From CAYPHY01 sp964410625 (GTDB lineage: Bacteria > Chloroflexota > Anaerolineae > Promineifilales > Promineifilaceae): a stretch of 64,000 bases of DNA. The translations under genes and the position numbers were made by a program. The notes beneath the pieces are model-generated. The model saw nothing but the letters and a program-made list of their open reading frames with translations, was not told where the DNA came from and did no database searches. The stretch is from NCBI GenBank assembly GCA_964410625.1, contig CAYPHY010000002.1:124001-188000 (forward strand). Direction: 5' to 3'. How positions within the stretch are numbered: position 1 is the first letter of the stretch; each line of letters begins with the position of its first letter. This document shows, one piece after another, positions 14,538-23,629 of this stretch.

Positions 14538-16207
14538 CGTAATCGCCGCGCCAAGACCAGCACCACGATCAACGCCAACGCCGCGCCGATGATGCCAAAT
14601 GTTCCCAGGCCAGTGTCAGGCAACGTGCCAGGAGGAGGCGGGATCGGGGTAGGTGTTGGCGGAACGGCCGTGGTGGTCACATCCAGAGTAACGGTCGCTA
14701 CCGGAGTCGTGAGCGTCCCGGTTGGTGAAGGCACGGCGGTTGTTTCGGTAGCAACGGCCGTTGGCGAAGCTTCCTGCGTCGCCTCGGCTGTTGTGGTCGG
14801 CTGGCCGGGGTATCCGCCACCCGATGCAGTGGCCGAGGGGGCCGGAACAGTCGCCTCTGTGGTTGCCGGGAGAGTAGCCGAGGGAACGGCCGTGGATGAT
14901 GGTGATTCAGTCGGCTGCGGCGGTGCGGTAGAGGTTGGAATCGCTGTCGGTGAAGGGGGTTCCGTCGCTTGTGGCGGCGCAGTTGATGTGGGAGCCGTCG
15001 TCGGGACGGGTGGCGCAGTGGATGTAGCCGTCGGGATGATCGGCTCAGTTGTCTCTGTTGGGGTAGCAGGAGGCGTTGATGTGGGCGGGAGCGCTGTCAC
15101 AGTCGGCGTTTCCGAACCGGTCAGGGTGGGTGAAGGCAGTGGTGTCGGCGAAGGCAACTCGGCGGGCGTTGCCGTTTGCGCCGCACCGCCGACCGCTTCC
15201 GCTTCGGCCGTCATCGCCACAATCGTTTCTTCGGCAACCGCTATGGAAGTCGCGGCCACCTCGGTGGCCTGTACCTCGTCAATGGTGGCTAATACAGCCG
15301 GTGTTGGCGTAGGTGTAGAAGTCGTCGTTAATTCAGCGACGGCCGTTTCGGTGGCAATCACCTCGGCCGTTGCCGTCGCAATCGCTTCAGCAACTGACGT
15401 AGCTGCTTCATCAACCGTCGCTTCAGCGGTGGCTGCTTCGGCAGTAGCGACCGCACCCTCTACGGTCTCAAGGGGGGGAACGGCCGTTTCATCGGCCGCA
15501 GCCGGTGTTGGGGTAGCCGTTGTGTCACCCTCGTCGGAAGAGGCGGGAGGGGTTTCGGTATCCGTTTCGTCGGCCGTTTCTGTCGCCGTACCCTCTCCCT
15601 CATCAGGAGGCGCAAGGGGAGTCTCTTCTGAATCCGGGCCTTCTGTCCCTTCTGGTTCTGGCGTGGTCTCACCTTCCGGCGTGGTCTCACCTTCCGGCGT
15701 GGTCTCACCTTCCGGCGTGGCCTCACCTTCCGGTGTGGTTTCGCCCTCCGGTGTAGTCTCACCTTCTGTGGTGGCCTCACCTTCTGGCGTGGTTTCACCT
15801 TCTAGGGGTGCCTCACCTTCGGCCGTAGCGGCACTCTCCTCAGTGGCTTCACCCTCTGGCGTCTCGCTCTCTGGTGTGGCGGCCGACTCTGTAATTTCCG
15901 GTTCCGGCGTCACTTCGGCCACGACTTCACCGGACGCTACGGCCTCCGCCTGGGCAGTCAGCGCGACCAGCGTTGCCGTCACCGCCTCGTTTGTCGCCAA
16001 TACGACCGCATTTTGGGTGAGGATGATCCCTCGCTCCCGTTCAAAGTCAGCGTTGATATTCAGCAGGAGAAACAGCACGGTGCAAACTGAGGCCAGCAAC
16101 AAGGTCGTCACCAGGCCACCGGCCAACAACAAAAAGCGACGACCCGTTGGCGCGTCTTCGGCACCATTTTCTCCGTTGTGATCAATAAACTCGTCGTCTG
16201 CGCCCAT
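14525..16207 (-). CDS. Mucin-like Thr/Pro/Glu-rich surface protein with LPDTG cell-wall sorting signal
   Basis: The 560-residue protein starts with a short cytoplasmic segment (1-24) and a membrane helix (about 25-52). A very long low-complexity extracellular region follows, rich in Thr, Glu, Ala and Pro, including tandem 6-residue repeats (GETTPE/GEATPE, coded near 15655-15790). The C-terminus has LPDTG at about 529-533, a hydrophobic helix and a basic tail (ARRLR). This is the architecture of a sortase substrate; no sortase gene is in the window. AGGAGGAG 5 nt before the ATG supports the start. The Thr-rich stalk may be O-glycosylated (inferred). Confidence 0.82.
   Translation of the reverse strand: MGADDEFIDHNGENGAEDAPTGRRFLLLAGGLVTTLLLASVCTVLFLLLNINADFERERGIILTQNAVVLATNEAVTATLVALTAQAEAVASGEVVAEVTPEPEITESAATPESETPEGEATEESAATAEGEAPLEGETTPEGEATTEGETTPEGETTPEGEATPEGETTPEGETTPEGETTPEPEGTEGPDSEETPLAPPDEGEGTATETADETDTETPPASSDEGDTTATPTPAAADETAVPPLETVEGAVATAEAATAEATVDEAATSVAEAIATATAEVIATETAVAELTTTSTPTPTPAVLATIDEVQATEVAATSIAVAEETIVAMTAEAEAVGGAAQTATPAELPSPTPLPSPTLTGSETPTVTALPPTSTPPATPTETTEPIIPTATSTAPPVPTTAPTSTAPPQATEPPSPTAIPTSTAPPQPTESPSSTAVPSATLPATTEATVPAPSATASGGGYPGQPTTTAEATQEASPTAVATETTAVPSPTGTLTTPVATVTLDVTTTAVPPTPTPIPPPPGTLPDTGLGTFGIIGAALALIVVLVLARRLRISG
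15655..15790. repeat. 18-bp tandem coding repeat
   Basis: About seven near-identical 18-bp units (plus strand GGCGTGGTCTCACCTTCC and variants) encode GETTPE/GEATPE in the LPDTG protein. A likely hotspot for length variation. Confidence 0.85.
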
Positions 16208-16417
16208 TGCGCTCCTCCTACCCTTCCCGGCCGATACTGCGCGGCCGAGGGCGCACTCTCTCTTTCAATCAATACAAGCGGTAGGGCCAAACATCCCTGT
16301 TTGTCCTCGACAATCCAGAGGATTGTCGCTACTAGCTATTGCCAGAATGAATCAACTTGACGTAACATAGTAATGAGGCGAGTATAACATGTTTATGTGA
16401 AGGTGTAAAGCCAGCCT

Positions 16418-17323
16418 ATGCGCGTCAAAGTCATCCTGAATCCCTGGTCCGATCGCGGCCGTGCCCGCAACCACATCGAGCGAATCCTCGACTTAAGCAA
16501 GCCCTATGGCGGTCTTGATTTAGCGCTGACCGAGCAGCCCGGCCATGCTCGCTTGCTCGCCCGGCAAGCGGCCGACGAGGGCTATGATCTCGTTGTCGCT
16601 GCCGGAGGGGATGGCACCGTTCACGAAGTGGTCAACGGTCTGGTGCGTGGCAACCGCGCCGATGTGGCGCTGGGGGTGCTGCCCATTGGTTCCGGCAATG
16701 ACTTCGCCTTCGGGCTGGGGGTTCCGCTGGAGTTGGAAGCGGCCGTTCCCCGCCTCTTCAGCGGTCAACAACAAGCTGTTGATTTGGGACGGGTCGAGGA
16801 TGAACATGGGCGGTATGAATTTTTTCAAAACAACCTGGGGATCGGTTTTGACGCGGTCGTCGTCATCCGTACCGAAACCATCACCCGCATCCATGGCTTC
16901 ATGATGTACTTCGTGGCCGTGTTACAGACGATTTTACTCTACTATCAAACCCACCATCTAGAACTGTGCTTCGACGATGAATCTGTGGAGCAAGATTCGT
17001 TATTCCTGGCGTTGGGCATTGGCCCGCGTGGTGGCGGCGGCTTTCTGCTGACGCCGGACGCGAAAGTAGAAGACAACCTGATTGATAGTTGTCTGGTCAA
17101 TCCCGTCAGTCGCCTGACCATGCTCAGTATGCTGCTGCGTGTGATGAAAGGGACCCACATTACGTCGCCGAACGTGACGATGCGTAAAAATCAGCGTATT
17201 CTGGTTAAATCGCAAACGCCGCTACCCATTCACGTGGACGGTGAGATGTTCGCCTATCCGCGGGACAATGTGCAGCAAGTGACGATCACCAGCGTACCGG
17301 CGGCGGTGAGAGTGGTAAGATGA
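16418..17323 (+). CDS. Diacylglycerol/sphingosine kinase-like lipid kinase (YegS/DgkB family)
   Basis: Cytoplasmic or membrane-associated lipid kinase, 301 residues, normal length. The catalytic domain starts KVILNPWSDRGRARNHIERI, and the ATP-binding signature GGDGT lies at residues 63-67 (AAGGDGTVHEVVNGL). PIGSGNDFAFGLG (about 88-100) is the second conserved block, and the C-terminal half contains GGFLLTPDAKVEDNLIDSC. Candidate substrates are diacylglycerol, undecaprenol or related lipids; not decided by sequence. The ribosome binding site is weak and distant. No clear partner gene is adjacent. Confidence 0.9.
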   Translation: MRVKVILNPWSDRGRARNHIERILDLSKPYGGLDLALTEQPGHARLLARQAADEGYDLVVAAGGDGTVHEVVNGLVRGNRADVALGVLPIGSGNDFAFGLGVPLELEAAVPRLFSGQQQAVDLGRVEDEHGRYEFFQNNLGIGFDAVVVIRTETITRIHGFMMYFVAVLQTILLYYQTHHLELCFDDESVEQDSLFLALGIGPRGGGGFLLTPDAKVEDNLIDSCLVNPVSRLTMLSMLLRVMKGTHITSPNVTMRKNQRILVKSQTPLPIHVDGEMFAYPRDNVQQVTITSVPAAVRVVR

Positions 17324-17475
17324 TTAGTAGACAGTAGACAGTAAGAAGAGATTGGGAGACTTAGAGACTGGGAGATTGGTGTATTGGTGTACTCGTGTAT
17401 TGGTATATATAGACAAGTTAGGCGAGTTGATACACCAATACACCACTATACTAATAAACCAATCTGACTACTGCC
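17324..17475. repeat. Compound intergenic palindromic repeat (GTAGACAGTAGAC, GGGAGATTGG and TGGTGTATTGGTGTA types)
   Basis: TGGTGTATTGGTGTA (17377-17391) is exactly complementary to 17431-17445. The left part adds words of the CTCCCAGTCTC family. It fills the gap between the lipid kinase gene and the gene at 17501. Confidence 0.8.
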
Positions 17476-17500
17476 AACTGCCTACATTTTCGAGAAAACG

Positions 17501-19252
17501 ATGCGTACCTTAGAACAAGCCTTACAAGAACATGAACTAATCGTTCTGCGCGTCATTGGTGAATGGATGGAGCTGGACCTGACCGGAGAGGACAAGCCAG
17601 CGGCCGTCGAAGCATTGGCCGCCGCAATGGCCCAGGTAGACCTGGTTGAGGAGATGAAACACCTCGACCTGGAAGAAGTCGCCGCGCTGAACGATCTGGC
17701 GGCCAACAACGGCCGTATCCCCGTTGCCACCTTCATACGCAATCACGGCGAAGTGCGCCAGATGGGGCCGGGGGCGATGGCACGCGAAGAACCCTGGCTC
17801 GATCCGGCCAGCCCGGCGGAGTCGCTCTGGTATCGTGGCTTTCTCTATCGTGGCTTCGACGAGACCGATGAAGGGCTGATCGAGTTCTTCTATCTACCCC
17901 GCGAACTGGCGCAACAGTTACCTTCGGCCGCCAAAGCAAAAGCCAAATCCAAAGCCGCTGGTCGTCAGTCCGGCGGCAAATCCGTTGCGGGAAAGGCGAG
18001 TGAGGGAAAAACCGCTAGCAGCGAACCGGGCGAACCAAAAGAAAACAAAGCGCCGTTGCTGATCCCCATCCCCGCCCCCGATCAATATCAAGCGGCCGTT
18101 AGCGACGCCGTAGATGATCTGACGACACTGCTGGCGATCAGCCAACGCACCGGCCTGTCGGCCGAGGCACGGAAGACGCTCGACCGTTATCTATTCAACG
18201 CCGACCCCCACCGCCGTTCCTTGTTGCTGACCCTGGCCAACGACCTGGGGTTGGTGCGACAAACGGAGATGGGCATCCGGCCGACCCGCGCGGCCGTTGA
18301 TTGGCTCCAGCAAGGACGCGAACAACAACTGCGTTCTTTGCTGGAGGCATGGAGCAACAGCGGCTGGAACGAACTGCGCCACACACCTGGACTGGTTGCG
18401 GAGAGCGAGGGCTGGGAGAACGACCCGCTACTGGCCCGCACCGCGCTGCTAGAAGTGCTGCCCCGCGACAACGAATGGTACTTGATCCACGAAGTCGTTG
18501 CGCTGATCAAACGGACTGACACCGACTTCCAACGGCCGGATGGCAACTATGAAACCTGGTACATCCGTGACGCCGCAACCAATGAATATTTGTCCGGTTT
18601 TGAGCAGTGGGATCAGGTTGAAGGGCGTTTGCTGGCCTTCCTGATACAAGGGCCACTCTTTTGGCTTGGGGCGGTGGAGTTGGCGACGGCCGAGAACCCA
18701 CCCCAGGCCGCCTACCGCCTAAGCGAACGCGCCCACCAATGGCTCAACCGCCAACCGGCGGCCGAAGATGCGGTGCGCGTGCCGCTGGTCGTCCAGCCCG
18801 ATGGGACGCTACTGGTCCCCCACAACGCCAGCCGCTATGATCGCTTCCAGGCCGCCCGCATTGGCGAACCACTGCCAGCCACCGCCGGTAAGCCCTATAC
18901 TTACCGGATCACGCCCGCTTCGCTACAATTGGCACAGGACCAGGGCATTACGCCGGAGCGATTGTTACAATTTTTGGAGAAAGCCAGCGGCCGACCCATC
19001 CCTCCCGGCGTGCGGCGCGGTGTTGTTCGCTGGGCCGACAATGGTGTGGAAGGAAAGCTAGAAGCGATGGTCGTCTTGCGCGTGCGTGACGCAAACATTC
19101 TCAATACGTTGCGCAACAACCCCAAGACCCGCGACTTCATCGCCGAAAGTTTGGGCGATCTGGCGGCCGTCATCCGCCGCAAAGAGTGGGCCGCCTTCCG
19201 CAGCGCCACCGCCCAGCTAGGGCTTTTGTTGGATGCGGATGTAGAGGAGTAA
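17501..19252 (+). CDS. Helicase-associated (XPB/Ssl2-like, Helicase_C_3-type) domain protein
   Basis: 583 residues, no signal peptide. The N-terminal third (1-145) is acidic and helical with winged-helix-like segments. A Lys/Ala/Ser-rich linker lies at about 146-185. The middle part (about 200-430) contains more helical repeats such as LLLTLANDLGLVRQTEMGIRPT. The C-terminal segment LQLAQDQGITPERLLQFLEK followed by SGRPIPPGVRRGVVRW resembles the helicase-associated domain found in Actinobacteria and Chloroflexota proteins next to XPB-like helicases, but no Walker motifs are present. Role unknown; DNA-related function is inferred. Assignment is by pattern memory, so moderate. Confidence 0.6.
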   Translation: MRTLEQALQEHELIVLRVIGEWMELDLTGEDKPAAVEALAAAMAQVDLVEEMKHLDLEEVAALNDLAANNGRIPVATFIRNHGEVRQMGPGAMAREEPWLDPASPAESLWYRGFLYRGFDETDEGLIEFFYLPRELAQQLPSAAKAKAKSKAAGRQSGGKSVAGKASEGKTASSEPGEPKENKAPLLIPIPAPDQYQAAVSDAVDDLTTLLAISQRTGLSAEARKTLDRYLFNADPHRRSLLLTLANDLGLVRQTEMGIRPTRAAVDWLQQGREQQLRSLLEAWSNSGWNELRHTPGLVAESEGWENDPLLARTALLEVLPRDNEWYLIHEVVALIKRTDTDFQRPDGNYETWYIRDAATNEYLSGFEQWDQVEGRLLAFLIQGPLFWLGAVELATAENPPQAAYRLSERAHQWLNRQPAAEDAVRVPLVVQPDGTLLVPHNASRYDRFQAARIGEPLPATAGKPYTYRITPASLQLAQDQGITPERLLQFLEKASGRPIPPGVRRGVVRWADNGVEGKLEAMVVLRVRDANILNTLRNNPKTRDFIAESLGDLAAVIRRKEWAAFRSATAQLGLLLDADVEE

Positions 19253-19330
19253 TCTCCCAATCTCATAGTCTCCCAGTCTCTTAGTCTCATAATCTCAGAG
19301 ACTAAGAGACTGGGAGATTAAGAGACTGTT
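19253..19330. repeat. Intergenic palindromic repeat with 20-bp perfect stem
   Basis: TCTCCCAGTCTCTTAGTCTC (19269-19288) is exactly complementary to 19298-19317, with a 9-nt loop. It is the cleanest member of the CTCCCAGTCTC family and lies between the genes at 17501 and 19337. A short T-run follows, so it may also terminate transcription. Confidence 0.85.
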
Positions 19331-19336
19331 TTTGTT

Positions 19337-19990
19337 ATGACCGAAACCATTCGTCTCTTAATCGCCGATGATCATCCCGTTGTGCGGGATGGGTTGGTGG
19401 CGATCCTCAGCACCCAGCCCGATTTTGAGGTCGCGGCCGTCGCGGAGGACGGGCAACAGGCGGTAGAGATGGTTGCCGATCTGCGGCCAGATGTCATTCT
19501 CCTCGATCTGGAAATGCCACGTCTGGATGGGGCGGAGGCAATTCGCCAGATGCGGGCGGCCGATCCCCATGTCCGCGTCATCGTCTTCACCGCCTATGAC
19601 ACCGACGAGCGTATCCTGGCGGCCGTGCAAGCCGGAGCGCAGGGGTATCTGCTGAAAGGTGCGCCACGCCAGGAGCTATTCCGCGCGGTGCGCGTCGTGC
19701 ATGGCGGCGGCTCATTGCTGGAACCGGTGATCGCCTCTAAGCTGCTGCGTCAGGTCAGCCGCGAAGCGGAAGCAGAAGTGGAATCGCTCACCTCCCGCGA
19801 ACAAGAGGTGTTGCAACTGATGGCGCAGGGGCTACAAAACAAAGAGATCGCCGCGCAACTGGTGATTAGCGAGCGCACCGTCAAGTTCCACGTTAGCGCC
19901 ATCCTCGGCAAGCTTGGCGTGGGCAACCGCACCGAAGCGGTGACAACGGCCGTCCAGCAGGGGTTGATTAAACTACCCGGCAACCAGTAA
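19337..19990 (+). CDS. NarL/LuxR-family response regulator
   Basis: Two-component transcription regulator of 217 residues. The receiver domain (1-125) has the acidic pair Asp11-Asp12, phosphoacceptor Asp57 in VILLDLEMPRLDG, and the conserved Lys in YLLKGAP. The C-terminal helix-turn-helix (about 150-215) carries LTSREQEVLQLMAQGLQNKE and VISERTVKFHVSAILGKL, the LuxR signature. No histidine kinase gene is adjacent, so its partner lies elsewhere. The ribosome binding site is not obvious; the upstream palindrome may affect translation. Confidence 0.95.
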   Translation: MTETIRLLIADDHPVVRDGLVAILSTQPDFEVAAVAEDGQQAVEMVADLRPDVILLDLEMPRLDGAEAIRQMRAADPHVRVIVFTAYDTDERILAAVQAGAQGYLLKGAPRQELFRAVRVVHGGGSLLEPVIASKLLRQVSREAEAEVESLTSREQEVLQLMAQGLQNKEIAAQLVISERTVKFHVSAILGKLGVGNRTEAVTTAVQQGLIKLPGNQ

Positions 19991-20010
19991 AGCGATTTTC
20001 CTAAATCGCT
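19991..20010. terminator. 20-bp palindrome AGCGATTT-TCCT-AAATCGCT between convergent genes
   Basis: An 8-bp perfect stem starts immediately after the response-regulator stop codon and overlaps the methyltransferase stop. A nearly identical copy in inverse orientation lies at 24095-24114, with a partial one at 24057-24070. It could act as a short terminator or be a dispersed REP-like element. Confidence 0.55.
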
Positions 20011-20789
20011 GATTCCTCACTGCTCACGGACGCTTTCTCTGCAATAACCAGCATCCGTTCACTCCCCTCCTCAAACGGCGTCCCATCATAATCCCCCTGT
20101 AACGACAACAGTTGCAACCCGGCCTGGACCAACATCAACTCCAGTTCATGCGGGTAGTGATAATAATAGTCCATTTCCACGATATTCCGCCGCACTGGCC
20201 CACCTTCAATTGGACTGGCGTCGAAAATCCAGGTGACTTGAACGCGCTGCGCGGCCGCCTCCAGCCGTTCGGCCGCTAGCTGCATCACCACTTCCCCCGC
20301 CGTCTCATCATGCAAGACATTTTCCACTGTTAATAGAGGAACGTCAGCCGTCTCCGCCAGCGTAAAGGGGTTGCTTAAATCAACAAATAGACGGCCGCCA
20401 GGCTTCAAAGTGGAGCGAATGTTCTTCAACGCAACCGCCAACTGTCCCGGCGTCAAATGCATTAATGTGTTGTGACCGGCAAAGACCAGCCCATACGGTT
20501 GCGTGCCACTGGGCGAAACCATATCCCCTTCCACCAGCTGCACCCGCGACTGTACGACCGCCGCTTCGGCCGCCAATCGTTGCCGCGCCCGTTCCAACAT
20601 CGCCGCTGAGTTATCGAGGCCAGTCACCGTATGCCCCGCCCGCGCCAGCGGCAAGAGCAAACGGCCGCTGCCACAACCCAACTCCAACAGCGGGCCTTTT
20701 GCCTCGGCCGCCAATTGCAGCAAATAGGGAATGTCGGCAGTTAGATTTTGGTGAATGAGATCATAGTAGCGGGCGAGTTGATCGTACAT
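20001..20789 (-). CDS. SAM-dependent class I methyltransferase
   Basis: 262 residues from ATG 20789. Motif I is LLELGCGSGRLLLPLA, binding S-adenosylmethionine. Acidic motif II follows in VTGLDNSAAMLERA, and the VEGDMVSP block fits motif III. The C-terminal part is beta-rich (VQVTWIFDAS...NIVEMDYYYHYPHELELML), as in small-molecule methyltransferases. An in-frame TTG at 20831 would add 14 residues, but these are read from repeat-like intergenic sequence and MYDQLARYYDLIHQN is a typical family start. Substrate unknown. Its stop overlaps the palindrome shared with the convergent regulator gene. Confidence 0.87.
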   Translation of the reverse strand: MYDQLARYYDLIHQNLTADIPYLLQLAAEAKGPLLELGCGSGRLLLPLARAGHTVTGLDNSAAMLERARQRLAAEAAVVQSRVQLVEGDMVSPSGTQPYGLVFAGHNTLMHLTPGQLAVALKNIRSTLKPGGRLFVDLSNPFTLAETADVPLLTVENVLHDETAGEVVMQLAAERLEAAAQRVQVTWIFDASPIEGGPVRRNIVEMDYYYHYPHELELMLVQAGLQLLSLQGDYDGTPFEEGSERMLVIAEKASVSSEESAI

Positions 20790-20850
20790 AAGAAGAAAAC
20801 GACAACGGATAATAGAATTCAACGGATGCAAAGAATCTATAGCGACCGCC

Positions 20851-21660
20851 CTATCCGTTCATTTCTCCATCCGTTGCTGTCTGATTAAACACTGGCCGCC
20901 GCTTCTCCACAAACGCCGCCAATGCTTCCAAATGATTAGGGGACGGCCACAGCGCGACAAACAGTTCTGTTTCCAGTTGATCGACATCAGCCGGAGCCAG
21001 CCGCGCGGCCGCCTTGACCAACGCCTTGGTCGCCGCCAGCGCGTCGCCCGGCAGTGCTCTTAGCTCCTCCGCCCAGGCCAATGCCTCGGCCAGGACATCC
21101 ACGCCGTCGGCCGTCAGACGATGGACCAGACCCAACCGCTGCGCCTCGGCTGCGTCAAACAGCCGCGTTGTCAACAGCAACTCCATCGCCCGGCTTTCAC
21201 CCAACAACGCGACCAGGCGGCTTGTGCCACCCCATCCTGACGTCAGACCATTTCGCACCTGGGCGAAGGAAAAGCGGGCATGGGCGGCCGCCAGCCGCAA
21301 ATCACAGGCAGTCAGAATTTCGCAACCGCCACCAATGGCGTCGCCGTTGACGGCGGCGATGACGGGAACCGGCAAAGCTACCATTTGCGCCAGTGCCGCG
21401 CTCATCGTCCTGTTCAGCCTTTGCCCTGCCTCTCGTTCCGGGTGCTGGCTTAGCTCCTTTAAGTCACCGCCGGACACAAACGCCTGCGTTCCTGCGCCGG
21501 TGACGATCAAGGCGCGTAAAGTAGGTGTGCGGGCTGCTTCAGTGACGGCCGTTGCAAACGCCTCCTGCGCCTCCCAATTCAGCGCGTTGCGGGCTTGCGG
21601 CCGGTTCACCCGCAACACAGCGACATCGTTTTCGACAAAATATTCAATCACCTGGCTCAT
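20851..21660 (-). CDS. Enoyl-CoA hydratase/isomerase family protein
   Basis: Crotonase-fold enzyme of 269 residues, normal length. It has VLRVNRPQARNALN near the N-terminus, the first oxyanion-hole block ALIVTGAGTQAFVSGGDLKE, and the second block PVIAAVNGDAIGGGCEILTACDLRLA (about 95-120). The catalytic acidic position after GG is not clearly Glu-Glu as in classical hydratase, so isomerase or another crotonase activity is possible. Together with the SDR/MaoC enzyme it points to acyl-CoA metabolism, but the two are not in one operon. The methyltransferase gene lies downstream on the same strand after about 60 nt. Confidence 0.9.
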   Translation of the reverse strand: MSQVIEYFVENDVAVLRVNRPQARNALNWEAQEAFATAVTEAARTPTLRALIVTGAGTQAFVSGGDLKELSQHPEREAGQRLNRTMSAALAQMVALPVPVIAAVNGDAIGGGCEILTACDLRLAAAHARFSFAQVRNGLTSGWGGTSRLVALLGESRAMELLLTTRLFDAAEAQRLGLVHRLTADGVDVLAEALAWAEELRALPGDALAATKALVKAAARLAPADVDQLETELFVALWPSPNHLEALAAFVEKRRPVFNQTATDGEMNG

Positions 21661-21715
21661 ACTACCTATTGATAACAGAATTACAGCCGCTTGACACCTC
21701 CAAGTAGCGTTTTAG

Positions 21716-21750
21716 GTGTGCGTAACGCGGGTTGGCAACCCGCGCCACAC
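21716..21750. repeat. Hairpin copy of the GGGTTGGCAACCC repeat
   Basis: CGCGGGTT-ggc-AACCCGCG (21726-21744), flanked by GTGTG/CACAC, is the core of the 70-bp tandem unit at 7807-7946. It lies between the divergent enoyl-CoA hydratase and molybdoenzyme genes. An extended -10 TGTTATACT further right (about 21825-21833) may drive the latter. Confidence 0.7.
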
Positions 21751-21912
21751 TGTTTTCACAACAGGTGCCAAATTCTTACATAATTGTGACAACCCCCTGC
21801 CTTCGCCCCATTTGGCAAGCGAGATGTTATACTGTTTAGTAGATACGCCCACGATGTTATCCGATAACTGCTCACCGATTACCTTCTACTACCTTAAAAA
21901 GAGGTATCAATC

Positions 21913-23550
21913 ATGACCCCACGAAAAATCGGCCTGGGTGCGTTGGTGGGAGCCTTGCTAACCGCTCCGCTGATCGCCCTGATGTACCTGGGGGATCAAC
22001 TACTCAACCTCCCCCTTGTCCCCTTTGACTTCTTCGACTGGCTAACCCGTGTTCTCCCCGGCCCGTTGGTAACATTTGGGATCGATCTAATGATCGATAC
22101 CTTCCGCGCGTTGAATATCAACGTAGCTGACACAGCAAAAACGGTCGAACAAATCGCCGCCGTCCTCCAATTTTGGATCATCGGCATTGTTACCGGTGCC
22201 ATCCTCTTCCCCCTTCTTGGCTGGCGCAAAAGCACGGCCGATAATTGGACGGGACTGGTCATAGGCGCACTCTTTGGACTGCCATTGGTCGCCATCAGCC
22301 TGCTTATCGGACTTTCTCCCGTCCATCCCCTCTTCCGTGCGCTTTGGCTTTTAATGCTCTTTCTGGCATGGGGCGTTGGTCTGGTGTGGGTATACCGGCA
22401 ACTGTACCCAGGCGAACAGAGAACAACCGTTATGTTGGATGGTGAGGAACAACATCTCGCCATCCCTCTCAACCGGCGGCAATTCCTGGTTCGAATGGGC
22501 GCGGCCGCGGCGACCGTTACCGTCATTGGCGCTGGTGTGGGCACAGTGCTTGCCACCACCACCCGTCGGCGCGATCAAGAAATGCTGGCGACTATGGAAC
22601 ATGAGGGGGATGAGGCGAGCGGCCGTATCTTTCCCAATGCCGACGATCCCATCACCCCCGCGCCCGGCACGCGGCCGGAATATACGCCCGTTAGCGAACA
22701 TTACAAGGTCTTCATCCGCGCCCAACCAACCGTCATCCCCGCTGAAGGGTACGCATTGCCTATTGTCGGCATGGTAGACAACATGCTGATGCTCACCCTG
22801 GAGGACATCCGCAACCAGTACGAATCATTCGACCAATATGTCACCCTTTCTTGCATCTCCGGCCGCATCGGCACCTCGCTGATCTCGACGACGCTCTGGA
22901 CAGGGGTCAGTATGCAGGATATTCTTGCCAATGCCGGGGTGCAGGATGGGGCGCGATATGTCCACATCCGCAGCGGCGACGGCTATCATGAGACAGTGGC
23001 GATAGATTTGATCAATGCAGACCGGCGGATTATGCTTTGTCACTCCTGGGATGGGCGGCCGCTGCCCGTTGACCATGGTTTTCCCTTACGCATCTGGATT
23101 CCCGACCGTTATGGCATGAAGCAACCCAAGTGGATCACCGCAATGGAAATCACCGACGAATACACTCCCGGCTATTGGGTCGAACGGCGTTGGGACGAGG
23201 TGGCGCGGGTCAACACTACCTCAGTCATTGACACGGTCGCCACCGAGGCAATTATTGAAAATGGCAACCAACGACTGGTTCCCATCGGCGGTATTGCCTA
23301 TGCCGGAGCGCGAGGCATCTCCAAAGTGGAAGTGCGGATGGATGGCGGTGAGTGGCAAGAAGCTCAACTTCGCGCTCCCCTCTCCGAAACCACCTGGGTC
23401 GTCTGGCGCATTGATTGGCCTTTTGCCGAAGGCAACCATACCTTTGAAGTACGCTGTGTGGATGGCACAGGCGCACCGCAAATCGAAGAACGCCGCGACG
23501 CACGGCCGAGTGGTTCGACAGGTATTCATCGTGTGGAAGCAACTCTCTAA
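21913..23550 (+). CDS. Membrane-tethered sulfite-oxidase-type molybdopterin oxidoreductase
   Basis: 545 residues. The N-terminal 170 residues form about five membrane segments, which is unusual for this family. A twin-Arg motif NRRQFL (187-192) plus a hydrophobic stretch then look like an internal Tat/anchor segment. The molybdopterin-binding domain follows (about 265-420), with the Mo-ligand Cys314 in TLSCISGRIG and HSWDGRPLPVDHGFPLRIW. The C-terminal Mo-co dimerisation domain (about 440-545) has ISKVEVRMDGGEWQEA and HTFEVRCVDGTG. Probably an extracytoplasmic oxidoreductase held at the membrane. AGAGGT about 7 nt before the ATG supports the start. Substrate unknown. Confidence 0.88.
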   Translation: MTPRKIGLGALVGALLTAPLIALMYLGDQLLNLPLVPFDFFDWLTRVLPGPLVTFGIDLMIDTFRALNINVADTAKTVEQIAAVLQFWIIGIVTGAILFPLLGWRKSTADNWTGLVIGALFGLPLVAISLLIGLSPVHPLFRALWLLMLFLAWGVGLVWVYRQLYPGEQRTTVMLDGEEQHLAIPLNRRQFLVRMGAAAATVTVIGAGVGTVLATTTRRRDQEMLATMEHEGDEASGRIFPNADDPITPAPGTRPEYTPVSEHYKVFIRAQPTVIPAEGYALPIVGMVDNMLMLTLEDIRNQYESFDQYVTLSCISGRIGTSLISTTLWTGVSMQDILANAGVQDGARYVHIRSGDGYHETVAIDLINADRRIMLCHSWDGRPLPVDHGFPLRIWIPDRYGMKQPKWITAMEITDEYTPGYWVERRWDEVARVNTTSVIDTVATEAIIENGNQRLVPIGGIAYAGARGISKVEVRMDGGEWQEAQLRAPLSETTWVVWRIDWPFAEGNHTFEVRCVDGTGAPQIEERRDARPSGSTGIHRVEATL

Positions 23551-23561
23551 TTTGGTGACCG

Positions 23562-23606
23562 GTAAACGGTAAGCGGTATCTGATCGGATTCCTGCTTACC
23601 GTTTAC
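23562..23606. repeat. Intergenic palindrome (GTAAACGGTAAGC type)
   Basis: GTAAACGGTAAGC (23562-23574) is exactly complementary to 23594-23606; further TACCGACTAC words extend it. It separates the molybdoenzyme gene from the gene at 23630. Confidence 0.8.
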
Positions 23607-23629
23607 TGCTTACCGACTACTACTTACGA

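Noticed and set aside
14589..16181. A 530-codon open frame on the plus strand opposite the LPDTG protein gene
   Set aside because: It is the antisense shadow of a low-complexity Thr/Glu/Pro gene; composition (Val/Ser/Gly repeats) follows from that, and the minus-strand gene has a good ribosome binding site, membrane helix and sorting signal.
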